Below are positions 6,037-12,695 of a DNA stretch of 24,781 nucleotides, piece by piece. A program made the position numbers and the translations under genes. The notes under the pieces were generated by a model. That model searched no databases. It saw nothing but the letters and a program-made list of their open reading frames with translations, and was not told the DNA's origin. The stretch covers positions 1 to 24,781 of the IMG/VR virus record IMGVR_UViG_3300029922_000288. One strand, given 5' to 3'. Position 1 is the stretch's first letter; the number at the start of each line of letters is the position of its first letter. The stretch comes from a virus.

Positions 6037-6297
6037 ATGAACGTTAATTACCCAAAAAATGTAAAAGATTTCCAGGAATTCGTTGACAAAAACAAAGACG
6101 ATCCTTCTATTTCTGAATGGTTATGGGAAAGGAGGAAGACATTATGGCAGGAGGGTTTGCCTGCTCCATGTCGAGGATGGCACGGTCATTATGTTTGGCC
6201 GAATGGTATGTTCACGAACCCGCATATCCCATTTCCTTCTAAAAAGGACGAAAGGAGGGGGGCAATATGTCCCCCTCCTTCTAAAAAGGATGAATAG
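6037..6297 (+). CDS. Small WP-motif protein (86 aa)
   Basis: The N-terminus NYPKNVKDFQEFVDKNKDDP matches NHPEYIKDFDERVEKHKNNP in the next gene, so the two are paralogs. Later it has GLPAPCRGWHGHYVWPNG, a tryptophan- and proline-rich segment. The C-terminus is low complexity with PSKKDE twice, created by a 42-bp DNA repeat. AAAGG before the ATG supports the start. The ATG context is nearly identical to that of the next gene. Function unknown. Confidence 0.6.
   Translation: MNVNYPKNVKDFQEFVDKNKDDPSISEWLWERRKTLWQEGLPAPCRGWHGHYVWPNGMFTNPHIPFPSKKDERRGAICPPPSKKDE
6252..6280 (+). promoter_or_regulatory. Strong 10-bp GC-rich hairpin containing an AGGAGG sequence
   Basis: AAGGAGGGGG (6252-6261) pairs perfectly with CCCCCTCCTT (6271-6280) around a 9-base loop. 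It lies inside the end of the 86-aa gene, 20 bases before the next ATG. No U-run follows, so it is not a typical terminator. It may slow ribosomes, stabilise RNA or control access to the next start. Confidence 0.5.
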
Positions 6298-6300
6298 TTT

Positions 6301-6762
6301 ATGAACGATTCGAGAAAATACCCATGCTCTTATGAAGTTGGTGGACTAAATGAGAAACAAAAATATTGGTTACCAATATTATTCCCACAATATGGAGCTA
6401 AGTGTGTATTGGACAGTAATCTATTAGCAATTGACGTTAATCATCCAGAATATATAAAAGATTTTGATGAACGTGTTGAAAAACACAAAAACAATCCGGA
6501 TATAGTTAAAAAAATGTTTGATCTCGTATTGTGGCCTCATAGCTTTGAAGATAAACTACATTACATGACACTGGATGGTCCACGATGCGCTCCGAATAAT
6601 ATATGGCCGCATCATGCAGAAGCTAGGGCGATGTGGACCGACAAGCTAAACAAATGGAAAAAAGATATTGGGTATAGTGCGTATATTGAGGTGTATGGTG
6701 ATGAGCCGATTAAAAAAAAGAAAGACGCAAAAGACGAATGCTATATACATATTTTTGACTGA
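6301..6762 (+). CDS. WP-motif protein, paralog of the preceding gene (153 aa)
   Basis: Residues 45-68 (DVNHPEYIKDFDERVEKHKN) resemble the N-terminus of the previous protein. Toward the end, APNNIWPHHAEARAMWTDKL resembles LPSDKWPSRAEETRRKMDEK in the 361-aa protein at 6918, so three neighbouring genes share parts. No enzyme motif is seen. AAAAAGGATGAATAGTTT precedes the ATG. The basic tail (IKKKKDAKDE) may bind nucleic acid. Function unknown. Confidence 0.65.
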   Translation: MNDSRKYPCSYEVGGLNEKQKYWLPILFPQYGAKCVLDSNLLAIDVNHPEYIKDFDERVEKHKNNPDIVKKMFDLVLWPHSFEDKLHYMTLDGPRCAPNNIWPHHAEARAMWTDKLNKWKKDIGYSAYIEVYGDEPIKKKKDAKDECYIHIFD

Positions 6763-6928
6763 CAAAGAACAACGTCCAAAAGTAATATACTTCTTTAAAA
6801 TATTTTTTAGGTCATCGTTCTGGTTAGTGTGTGTAATCTTGATTGGTATTTTTCTCTGTAGAATGAACAGTGAACGATCATATTTATATAACAATTACAT
6901 AACAAAAGGGATACACAATGGACAATAA
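6701..6928 (+). CDS. Single-pass membrane protein (75 aa)
   Basis: A basic N-terminus (MSRLKKRKTQKTNA) is followed by one hydrophobic helix (FFRSSFWLVCVILIGIFLC, about residues 32-50) and a short polar end. Starts at 6701 or 6695 are both possible; GAGG at 6688-6691 fits 6701. It overlaps the upstream gene by 62 bases and the downstream one by 11. The clean helix and basic flank argue for a real product, but the length of the overlap leaves doubt. Function unknown. Confidence 0.45.
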   Translation: MSRLKKRKTQKTNAIYIFLTDKEQRPKVIYFFKIFFRSSFWLVCVILIGIFLCRMNSERSYLYNNYITKGIHNGQ

Positions 6929-8003
6929 TCCAATCGAATGGTACGAGAGAGGCTTTGAAGGGCTAACCCCTGAAGAAAAGCGAGTTAAAATGATGAAGAT
7001 TGCCCTCCATACTATATGGGAACCTGACCAATTGGAACGAGTATCATTGGTCGGTTACCCTCTTGAACCCGCATTGAAGGGGGTTGAAATGTTCTTCGGC
7101 CATCCTGAACCCGCATTGAAGGGGGATGAAATGTTCTTCTACTCAAAAAAACAGCGTGCTCATATACAGGGTATTAATATGTTCCGCACGAAAGAAGAAT
7201 TGGATTATAGGTTAGGTACAGGCCATTGTCATTGTACATTTAACGAACCGTGTGATGTAATGAAAGAATTTTTAAATAATATTGAAAATTCAGGGAGAAC
7301 GCTTAATGACGTGATGGAAGAGATTGAACCTGTTCACAATCTCAAAACATCTAGCATTTTATATAGGGAGGGCGAACCACAGTGGTTTTACAGGTCTTGT
7401 GGTTGGTTACGTGAATGGTGGGATCAACATAATTTACCGTCCGATAAATGGCCATCTCGGGCAGAAGAGACTAGGAGAAAAATGGATGAAAAAGATATCA
7501 TTAAAAATGATAAAGCAAGATATCGCCTAACAAAAATAAAGGAGCTATCTGAAGAAAGAGAAGAAAATGAATTTGACCTACGTTCTTTGATGAATGAGAC
7601 AATCGATGGAATATTTGTAAGTGATGATGGCTCATATTTAAAAATACATGTAAGACGAGGATATTGTTACCATTACGAATGTGAAGGAGATTGTTGTTCG
7701 GAAACATGGATATCCGATATTATTGGTGTTGATGCATTAAGAGGACAAAAAGTGTTGGACATTGAAACAATGGAGACAATATACGAAGGGAACGACGGAG
7801 CAGCAAGATCACGACAAGAGGTAGATCAAATATTTGGATTTAAATTAAAAACCCAAAAAGGATGTTGCGATATTATATTTAGAAATAGTAGCAACGGTTA
7901 TTACGGCGGAAATATACGAAGAGTATTTTTGGGCGACTACAGAGATGATCACTTGGCCAAATTGACATGGAATGAGATAACAGATGATTATACAGGTGTG
8001 TAA
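6918..8003 (+). CDS. Two-part protein: WP-motif region plus DUF7448-like C-terminal domain (361 aa)
   Basis: Residues 45-80 carry an internal 14-residue repeat (EPALKGVEMFF then EPALKGDEMFF). A Cys/His-rich piece follows (GTGHCHCTFNEPCD, about 100-113), then GEPQWFYRSCGWLREWWDQH and DKWPSRAEETRRKM, shared in part with the 153-aa neighbour. The C-terminal 130 residues contain YECEGDCCSETWISDIIGVD and RNSSNGYYGGNIRRV, which fit the DCC...DI.G and NGYYS signatures I associate with the phage domain DUF7448, of unknown function. The Cys and His residues could bind metal. It overlaps the previous gene by 11 bases and its stop TAATG overlaps the next start. Confidence 0.65.
   Translation: MDNNPIEWYERGFEGLTPEEKRVKMMKIALHTIWEPDQLERVSLVGYPLEPALKGVEMFFGHPEPALKGDEMFFYSKKQRAHIQGINMFRTKEELDYRLGTGHCHCTFNEPCDVMKEFLNNIENSGRTLNDVMEEIEPVHNLKTSSILYREGEPQWFYRSCGWLREWWDQHNLPSDKWPSRAEETRRKMDEKDIIKNDKARYRLTKIKELSEEREENEFDLRSLMNETIDGIFVSDDGSYLKIHVRRGYCYHYECEGDCCSETWISDIIGVDALRGQKVLDIETMETIYEGNDGAARSRQEVDQIFGFKLKTQKGCCDIIFRNSSNGYYGGNIRRVFLGDYRDDHLAKLTWNEITDDYTGV
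7065..7141 (+). repeat. Two-copy tandem 42-bp coding repeat
   Basis: GAACCCGCATTGAAGGGGG at 7065 and again at 7107, each followed by TGAAATGTTCTTC, gives two 14-codon units in frame. The near identity of the DNA suggests a recent duplication. Confidence 0.8.
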
Positions 8004-8464
8004 TGGTAACGATTAAAGGATATGCCAACAAAGCGACACAATATTTAGAGGACATTTTTGATCATGGATTGCACCCGCTTGGTTATCATGGTAGAGAAGT
8101 CGACGCGATAAAGGAATTACTTGATGATGGCGCTGATATTAATTGTGAAGGCAAGGTTGATCTGTTAGAGCAATATCTTAGATACAGCGGAAGGGATTTG
8201 AATATTGTTAAATTCCTAATTGAGAACGGATTAGTTCCTAAATGTATAAAGGATATTAGCGAGTATTTGACGGTAGATAGAGAGAGATTTCTTTCAAGTG
8301 AAGAATATTTTTTAACAACATCTAAATCAAAAATCGATATTTCTAAATATCTTGTTGATCAAGGAATTAAACTTATGACGAGTGATGAGTTGGGTCTTAC
8401 TATTGATCCACGAGTCGAGCAAGAGGTGAAGGAACTTGAAGATTACATAGTGAGGGCAAGATGA
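8003..8464 (+). CDS. Divergent ankyrin-like repeat protein (153 aa)
   Basis: Units such as EVDAIKELLDDGADINCEGK (about 32-51) and DLNIVKFLIENGLVPKC (about 65-81), plus DISKYLVDQGIKL near the end, keep the second-helix and loop part of ankyrin repeats, but the TPLH motif is lost. No other domain is seen. It is translationally coupled to both neighbours (TAATG at its start, ATGA at its end). A role in protein binding is likely; the partner is unknown. It is the third ankyrin-type gene in the window. Confidence 0.7.
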   Translation: MVTIKGYANKATQYLEDIFDHGLHPLGYHGREVDAIKELLDDGADINCEGKVDLLEQYLRYSGRDLNIVKFLIENGLVPKCIKDISEYLTVDRERFLSSEEYFLTTSKSKIDISKYLVDQGIKLMTSDELGLTIDPRVEQEVKELEDYIVRAR

Positions 8465-9414
8465 GATACGCATGGTTAACAGACATTCATTTAAATTTCG
8501 TTTCGTATGAAAAACGCTTGGCATTCTATAAAACTATTAAAGACGCCGATGTGAAGGAAATTCTAATTACAGGCGATATAGCAGAGGCATCATCGGTAGA
8601 ATTTTATTTGCATGAAATGGACGATTACTTTGACAATCGTATCCCCATACATTTCGTTCTTGGCAATCATGATTTTTACGGTTCAAGTGTCAAGAATGTC
8701 AAAAATAATATTATAAAGAACCTAGGGAAAGTAAATGTATATGATTTAATTTATAAAGGTAGAATGGAAATATGTTATTTAAATATACGCGATGGTTTTA
8801 CTATTAATTGTGATAATTCTAATGATGGAATATGTATTCTTGGCGTAGATGGTTGGGGAGATGGAGGCTATGGAGATTATTTAGAATCACATGTCCGACT
8901 TAATGATGATAAATATATTTATGAATTACGCCAAGCAGGTGAAAATACATGTCCTATTAAGATAGAAGAACGTAAGAAGGCTATAGGTCCTATTAGATGG
9001 GGAAATGATTGTGCAGAGATTATATGCGAGCGCGAGTCAAGAATGGAAGAAAGGCGCAGGTTAGCAGCCGAAGACGCAGAAATATTAGAATTTAATATAT
9101 TAAATGCGATAAAAGATAAGCCAAAAAACATTATAATAAAAAAAATTGTCATTCTTACGCATGTTCCACCATTCGCAGAAAGTTCATTTCACAGAGGCGA
9201 AATGAGTGATGATAACTATTTGCCATACTATGCATGTAAGGCTACAGGTGATGTGATAATGCGTATTGCGACAGAACATCCAGAGATTGATTTTTTATGT
9301 TTATGCGGTCATACTCACGGAAAGTCATTGTATCAGCCGCTACCTAATCTTACGGTTAAGAGTGGTGGTGCTGAATATGGCAATCCGGGGATTCAGGAGA
9401 TTTTAGAGTTGTGA
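8461..9414 (+). CDS. Calcineurin-like metallophosphoesterase (317 aa)
   Basis: All the family motifs are visible: LTDIH (D8, H10), TGDIAEA (D39), LGNHDFYG (68-71), LTHVPPF (H234) and CGHTHGKS (283-286). These residues hold two metal ions and hydrolyse phosphoester bonds. A long insertion (about residues 95-220), partly charged helix (ERESRMEERRRLAAEDAEIL), separates the GNHD and H motifs and may set specificity. Candidate substrates include nucleotides, DNA ends or phosphoproteins; the sequence does not decide. Its ATGA start overlaps the previous gene, and GAGGG is a good ribosome-binding site. Confidence 0.9.
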   Translation: MRYAWLTDIHLNFVSYEKRLAFYKTIKDADVKEILITGDIAEASSVEFYLHEMDDYFDNRIPIHFVLGNHDFYGSSVKNVKNNIIKNLGKVNVYDLIYKGRMEICYLNIRDGFTINCDNSNDGICILGVDGWGDGGYGDYLESHVRLNDDKYIYELRQAGENTCPIKIEERKKAIGPIRWGNDCAEIICERESRMEERRRLAAEDAEILEFNILNAIKDKPKNIIIKKIVILTHVPPFAESSFHRGEMSDDNYLPYYACKATGDVIMRIATEHPEIDFLCLCGHTHGKSLYQPLPNLTVKSGGAEYGNPGIQEILEL

Positions 9415-9454
9415 ACAATTATAAATAGTAAGTAAGTTGATATAGGGTATATAA

Positions 9455-9982
9455 ATGGATAATTATTCAGATCTGAAAATAAGCGTTAAAATAGGCGTTA
9501 TCGTTGATAAAAATTGTACACACTTTATGACATGGGAAGTTTACGGCGTAAGAACATTGCCCATATTCCTAAATGTACAAGATTTTAAAGATGTAGAGAA
9601 ATACATGAAAAAAAATAAGGGGCGTAACATCCATGATTATGCTCTTGCATTTGTTGACATTGATAAGTTTATTTATATGTTAGAAATGGACCATAGCAGT
9701 CCTATTCCTGCATATTACTTCATAAGAAAACATAAATTTATGAGATTTCTTGAATGGGGAGGGAGACTAGATTTAAAAACAACAACTATAAATGAGATAA
9801 GAGATGATATAATCAAAGAAGAAGATTTAATAAAACAAGCACTAAACCGTATGGATAGGCACGACCGTATTAATAAAAAACTAAATTCAAAGGGTAAAAT
9901 ATTCGCAAGCTTGGAGCATGATGAGCCAATGTTTGAGGAAGAAATAGAAATTGTAAAAAATAAGGATAATGAAAATGATTAA
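9455..9982 (+). CDS. Protein of unknown function (175 aa)
   Basis: The N-terminal 60 residues look like a mixed alpha/beta fold (ISVKIGVIVDKNCTHFMTWE), and the C-terminal third is charged helix (KEEDLIKQALNRMDRHDRIN) ending in an acidic tail. No catalytic or membrane motif is recognised. It overlaps the next gene slightly and sits in the block before SSB, so it may be replication-associated, which is only a guess from position. Confidence 0.6.
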   Translation: MDNYSDLKISVKIGVIVDKNCTHFMTWEVYGVRTLPIFLNVQDFKDVEKYMKKNKGRNIHDYALAFVDIDKFIYMLEMDHSSPIPAYYFIRKHKFMRFLEWGGRLDLKTTTINEIRDDIIKEEDLIKQALNRMDRHDRINKKLNSKGKIFASLEHDEPMFEEEIEIVKNKDNEND

Positions 9983-10583
9983 TAGTATCATTAAAATGGG
10001 ACAGAGTTACGACGTAATTTTAATTGTTATAAAAAAAATAGTTAAAGAAAAAGGTATAGATATAACGGGCGATAGATTAGATACGTGTTTAAAATTGTAT
10101 AATTTTTTTAATGATGACTATTTACCATATAGATTAGACCCAATCATTGTGATCGATATTATGGATGAGATGTTAAAGCCAGTTAGGGAACATGAAAGGT
10201 ATCGACTACACGAAGCGATGGTAAGATATATTAAGAACGAACAAAAAGACAATGTTACTGCGGAAGATCAAGATTTATCAAAAGCTGTTCAAAAAGATTT
10301 GCCAATCATTAAAATAATAAAAATAAGGAACCAACTTAACAAAAATGATTGGAGAAAAATAAAGGAATTAATTTTCGAATATTTAAAGGAATGTGGGACA
10401 TTAGGTGCAACAGTTCATCAAATTACGAGTTATGTAGTGGAAAAAAATCCAAACAATATATTTAAATTTATAAATAGCAAAAAAGATTTTGATACATTCA
10501 AAAACACATTGGGGATGCGTTTATATAAATTAAGATCGGAAAATAAAATAAAATATGAAAACAAACTTTGGACACACGTTTAA
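9975..10583 (+). CDS. Probable winged-helix DNA-binding protein (202 aa)
   Basis: ATG 9975 is preferred over 9969 because AAGGA lies 8 bases upstream. The N-terminal half is helical and lacks known motifs. The last 75 residues (KELIFEYLKECGTLGATVHQ ... FKNTLGMRLYKLRSENKIKY) fit a winged helix: helix, helix, recognition helix, then a beta wing ending in KLWTHV. The gene is directly upstream of SSB, so a role in replication initiation or control is plausible, but no replication-protein signature is seen. Confidence 0.6.
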   Translation: MINSIIKMGQSYDVILIVIKKIVKEKGIDITGDRLDTCLKLYNFFNDDYLPYRLDPIIVIDIMDEMLKPVREHERYRLHEAMVRYIKNEQKDNVTAEDQDLSKAVQKDLPIIKIIKIRNQLNKNDWRKIKELIFEYLKECGTLGATVHQITSYVVEKNPNNIFKFINSKKDFDTFKNTLGMRLYKLRSENKIKYENKLWTHV

Positions 10584-10607
10584 AGATTTTTTAAAAGGAA
10601 TATAATA

Positions 10608-11057
10608 ATGGCATCATCAGTTAATAAAGTAATATTGGTTGGAAACGTAGGACGTGACCCGGAGATTAAAGAAGCTAAAAATGGTGAAAGATATGCGATT
10701 GTATCTTTAGCGACAAGCGAATCATGGAAAGATAAAGTAACGGGAGAATGGAAAGATAAGACGGAATGGCACCGTATTATGGTCCTTAATGATCGCATAG
10801 CCGAGTTCATTGGTAAGTATGTTGGCAAGGCATCTCGTGTGTATATTGAAGGAAAAATACAATATCGCAAGTGGCAGGACAAAGAAGGAAACGAGAAGAT
10901 AAGCACCGAGATTATCATTGATAAATTTAATGGATCATTAGTGATGTTAGACAAGATAGGTGATGTGGTTAAGGATACACCAGCACCCGCGCCGAAACTA
11001 AGATCGCATGCTATATCTCAATCTGATTCAATGATTGACGATGAACTGCCGTTTTAA
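10608..11057 (+). CDS. ssb: Single-stranded DNA-binding protein (149 aa)
   Basis: The OB-fold core covers about residues 1-110: NKVILVGNVGRDPEIKEAKN, then FxxATSESWKDK-type strand (ATSESWKDKVTGEWKDKTEW), then YVGKASRVYIEGKIQYRKWQ. The protein ends in the acidic tip DDELPF, the usual docking site for repair and replication partners. Length is normal for a phage or bacterial SSB with a short linker (about 30 residues). It binds single-stranded phage DNA during replication and probably works with the ERF annealase. AAGGA precedes the ATG. Confidence 0.97.
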   Translation: MASSVNKVILVGNVGRDPEIKEAKNGERYAIVSLATSESWKDKVTGEWKDKTEWHRIMVLNDRIAEFIGKYVGKASRVYIEGKIQYRKWQDKEGNEKISTEIIIDKFNGSLVMLDKIGDVVKDTPAPAPKLRSHAISQSDSMIDDELPF

Positions 11058-11072
11058 CAGGAGAAACAAAAC

Positions 11073-11510
11073 ATGAATATATCTGATAGTTTAGAAAAAA
11101 GTTTAAGTAAAAATAAGATAGAGAAAAAAATTTTAGATTGTCTAAACCTACTTGAAGTTTTATTAAGATCGCGTATTCCTGCTGACGCATTAGAGCACCA
11201 AAAATATATAAACAACATCAAGGAAACTCGTTTACACATAGAAATGACAATGAATAATTGGCTCAGTCAATCCATAAATGACTATTGGAATCAGGCACCG
11301 TCAGGCGTGGAGGGACATTTAAAAAACGTAATGAATTTAATAAACGATTACGAAAAAAACAAAAAATTAAAAGATGAATACAAAGAATATTATGATAAGT
11401 ATTTATCAATCAAGCCATTGAGTGCAGATTTGAGGCAAAAAAAACATATCGATGCAATCTATAATATGATTAGCGTGATGAGCAAAATAACAATGCAATA
11501 CACGCTTTGA
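11073..11510 (+). CDS. Helical protein of unknown function (145 aa)
   Basis: The sequence is almost all predicted helix, with charged heptad-like stretches (LEKSLSKNKIEKKILDCLNL; NDYEKNKKLKDEYKEYYDKY). The ribosome-binding site CAGGAGA is strong, and the gene follows SSB by 15 bases, so it is the last gene of this plus-strand operon. No family is recognised. A bidirectional terminator hairpin lies 55 bases downstream. Confidence 0.6.
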   Translation: MNISDSLEKSLSKNKIEKKILDCLNLLEVLLRSRIPADALEHQKYINNIKETRLHIEMTMNNWLSQSINDYWNQAPSGVEGHLKNVMNLINDYEKNKKLKDEYKEYYDKYLSIKPLSADLRQKKHIDAIYNMISVMSKITMQYTL

Positions 11511-11543
11511 TGCTCATAACGAGCAAAATATGGATATGAGCAT
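11510..11543. repeat. Inverted repeat ATGCTCATA / TATGAGCAT
   Basis: Perfect 9-bp arms (11510-11518 and 11535-11543) overlap the end of the 145-aa gene. A competing 7-bp pairing, AAATATG with CATATTT, uses part of the same sequence, so two alternative hairpins are possible. Confidence 0.55.
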
Positions 11544-11544
11544 A

Positions 11545-11626
11545 TTTGCGTTAAAACACTAAAAAGGAATACACTCCATATATATACGACTTATATGGAG
11601 TGTATTCCGTTTTGCGTTAAAGCACT
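11545..11626 (+). repeat. 16-bp direct repeats flanking the terminator hairpin
   Basis: TTTGCGTTAAAACACT (11545-11560) and TTTGCGTTAAAGCACT (11611-11626) differ at one base and bracket the 17-bp hairpin exactly. They could be protein-binding sites or traces of an insertion of the hairpin. Confidence 0.7.
11566..11608. terminator. Long perfect hairpin, probable bidirectional terminator
   Basis: GGAATACACTCCATATA pairs without mismatch with its complement at 11592-11608 (17 bp, 9-base loop). TTTTT follows on the minus strand and CGTTTT on the plus strand. Convergent operons end on both sides (11510 plus, 11920 minus), which fits a shared terminator. Confidence 0.65.
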
Positions 11627-11648
11627 CGACGTGCTAATGTTATCGTGA

Positions 11649-11724
11649 GATGGGAACGTGTCCTTAAGACCGTCAAGCATCACGAGATTCTTGATCACGG
11701 TTAAAGCCCGTGTGCGGTCCCATC
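11649..11724 (+). other. Structured non-coding element closed by GATGGGA/TCCCATC
   Basis: The 7-bp closing stem spans exactly 76 bases. Inside, CACGG-TTAAAGC-CCGTG forms a 5-bp hairpin, while CCGT-CAAG can instead pair with CTTG-ATC-ACGG, so the two folds exclude each other. The length recalls a tRNA but TTAAAGC is not a proper T-loop and no D or anticodon arm fits. Possibly a regulatory or small RNA. Confidence 0.35.
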
Positions 11725-11749
11725 ATCATAATTATTTTTTGTTTGGTGG

Positions 11750-11780
11750 GGGGATGCTAGGTATTTGGCCTAGCATCCCC
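11750..11780. repeat. 12-bp perfect hairpin GGGGATGCTAGG / CCTAGCATCCCC
   Basis: The loop is TATTTGG (7 bases). Neither strand has an adjacent U-run. It sits just downstream of the minus-strand tRNA-like element and could protect or help process that transcript's 3' end. Confidence 0.6.
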
Positions 11781-11796
11781 ATAGTTAGGGAAGACG

Positions 11797-11869
11797 GGTA
11801 GTATCGAGGAGTCGAACCCGAATCCAGCCATCATATGACAGGCCATTTTACCAATTAAACTATACTATT
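11797..11869 (-). tRNA. Degenerate tRNA-like element (no functional anticodon)
   Basis: On the minus strand the order of parts is that of a tRNA: AATAGTA acceptor with TACTACC (5 pairs then two A-C mismatches), TA linker, a fully canonical D arm (GTTT-AATTGGTA-AAAT), an anticodon arm, and a T arm GGGTTCGACTC. The anticodon arm pairs at only three of five positions, base 33 is C rather than U, and the T arm needs either a mismatch or an 8-base loop. No CCA is encoded. It is best read as a decayed tRNA gene or a tRNA mimic; the identity is not assignable, although CTGTCA resembles the Asp loop. Confidence 0.45.
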
Positions 11870-11919
11870 AGTCCCGTGTCCCGAAGGCGAGTGATTCAAG
11901 CTTGCCCATTAACAATATA

Positions 11920-12234
11920 TCAATTTTTTTTCGTGTATTCAAGTGGGTGAAGGTTTAAAACATAAAACTTTCCGTCTTGATGGTAAGCGAATATCCAACA
12001 GTTGATGGGGATACCCCACGTCATGTTCCTCCCGCCTGAAAAGTCCCAACGTGCTAAGTGAAAGCACGTCATAATGCCCTCTCCCGTTGCTGAGAAGTAG
12101 GGTGTTGATTTAACGACGATTTCCCACTCAGGCGCTTTTTCCTTTAACGTTTCCATTATCGAGTTCATGTAATTAGTGAAAAAATCTTCATCCACAATGT
12201 TGAAAATTGGCTCTCCAGACGATTCTTGTTCCAT
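11920..12234 (-). CDS. Protein of unknown function (104 aa)
   Basis: The ATG at 12234 is chosen because GGAGGG lies 4 bases upstream; an ATG at 12246 would add four residues but place this ribosome-binding site inside the gene. The protein seems a compact alpha/beta fold with an amphipathic helix (EDFFTNYMNSIMETLKEKAP) followed by strands (WEIVVKSTPYFSATGEG; PINCWIFAYHQDGKFYVLNL). No family is recognised. It is second in a two-gene minus-strand unit and reads toward the tRNA-like element. Confidence 0.6.
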   Translation of the reverse strand: MEQESSGEPIFNIVDEDFFTNYMNSIMETLKEKAPEWEIVVKSTPYFSATGEGIMTCFHLARWDFSGGRNMTWGIPINCWIFAYHQDGKFYVLNLHPLEYTKKN

Positions 12235-12261
12235 GTTTCCCTCCATTTTATAAATTATAAA

Positions 12262-12639
12262 TTAATCTTTCATATCAATAAGTTGACGCCTAAGAGCCTT
12301 CGCATCGCTAACGATGAAATGTTTCTTTGTCCATCCCGAACACGATTGTATCATATCATTTTGTATTTCTTGATCAGGTTCTAAAACATTGATTGCGAAA
12401 ACTTCTTGATATATTTCTTCACGTACGCTTTCGTGCAATCCAAGAGACCCGAGCTTAACGATAACACTTTTAGACACCATGCGTATAATAAGTAGGTCCC
12501 AAAGATCATCATGTGGGTAAATAATTTTATACGCTTTGAATTCATCGTTTAATGTTTTAGCTATATCGTTTATTACTTTTGATTTATCAAATGTATATTT
12601 AATTTGTTCTTTTGTTTTGTTAAATAGTGCCATTGACAT
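12262..12639 (-). CDS. Protein of unknown function (125 aa)
   Basis: The protein is mostly charged helix (KTKEQIKYTFDKSKVINDIA; SVREEIYQEVFAINVLEPDQ). Starts at 12639 and 12633 (MALFNKTK) are both possible; GGA spacing favours 12633. It has no membrane segment or known motif. Its promoter overlaps that of the divergent gene at 12696, so the two are probably alternatives in a switch or are co-regulated. Confidence 0.6.
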   Translation of the reverse strand: MSMALFNKTKEQIKYTFDKSKVINDIAKTLNDEFKAYKIIYPHDDLWDLLIIRMVSKSVIVKLGSLGLHESVREEIYQEVFAINVLEPDQEIQNDMIQSCSGWTKKHFIVSDAKALRRQLIDMKD

Positions 12640-12661
12640 ATTCCAATTAATGAGATAATAT
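12633..12661 (+). promoter_or_regulatory. Rightward promoter of an overlapping divergent pair
   Basis: A perfect TTGACA (12633-12638), 17-bp spacer and TAATAT (12656-12661) predict a start near 12668, in front of the gene at 12696. Confidence 0.55.
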
Positions 12662-12663
12662 AT

Positions 12664-12691
12664 TTTATAGTTATTTCACAAAGAGAGTCAA
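12664..12691 (-). promoter_or_regulatory. Leftward promoter of an overlapping divergent pair
   Basis: On the minus strand, TTGACT (12691-12686), 16-bp spacer and TATAAA (12669-12664) predict a start near 12657. The two promoters occupy the same 59 bp, so polymerase could not use both at once. Confidence 0.6.
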
Positions 12692-12695
12692 ACAC

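Larger units (their letters stand above)
6021..6307 (+). repeat. Repeated translation-start module and 42-bp repeat
   Basis: AAAGGACGAATAGTTTATGA at 6021-6040 recurs at 6285-6304 with one mismatch; each copy holds the ribosome-binding site, the end of the upstream frame and the ATG of the next gene. CCTTCTAAAAAGGACGAA at 6235-6252 recurs at 6277-6294 (period 42 bp), duplicating PSKKDE in the protein. This points to local duplication of gene starts. Confidence 0.75.

Noticed and set aside
6083-6304. 73-residue frame overlapping the 86-aa WP-motif gene
   Set aside because: The other frame has the paralogous sequence and a better ribosome-binding site; this one is basic and compositionally odd.
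11649-11724. Possible second tRNA on the plus strand (76 bases closed by a 7-bp stem)
   Set aside because: The internal arms do not fit: the T-loop would be TTAAAGC, it does not abut the acceptor stem, and no D or anticodon arm forms. Kept only as a structured element.
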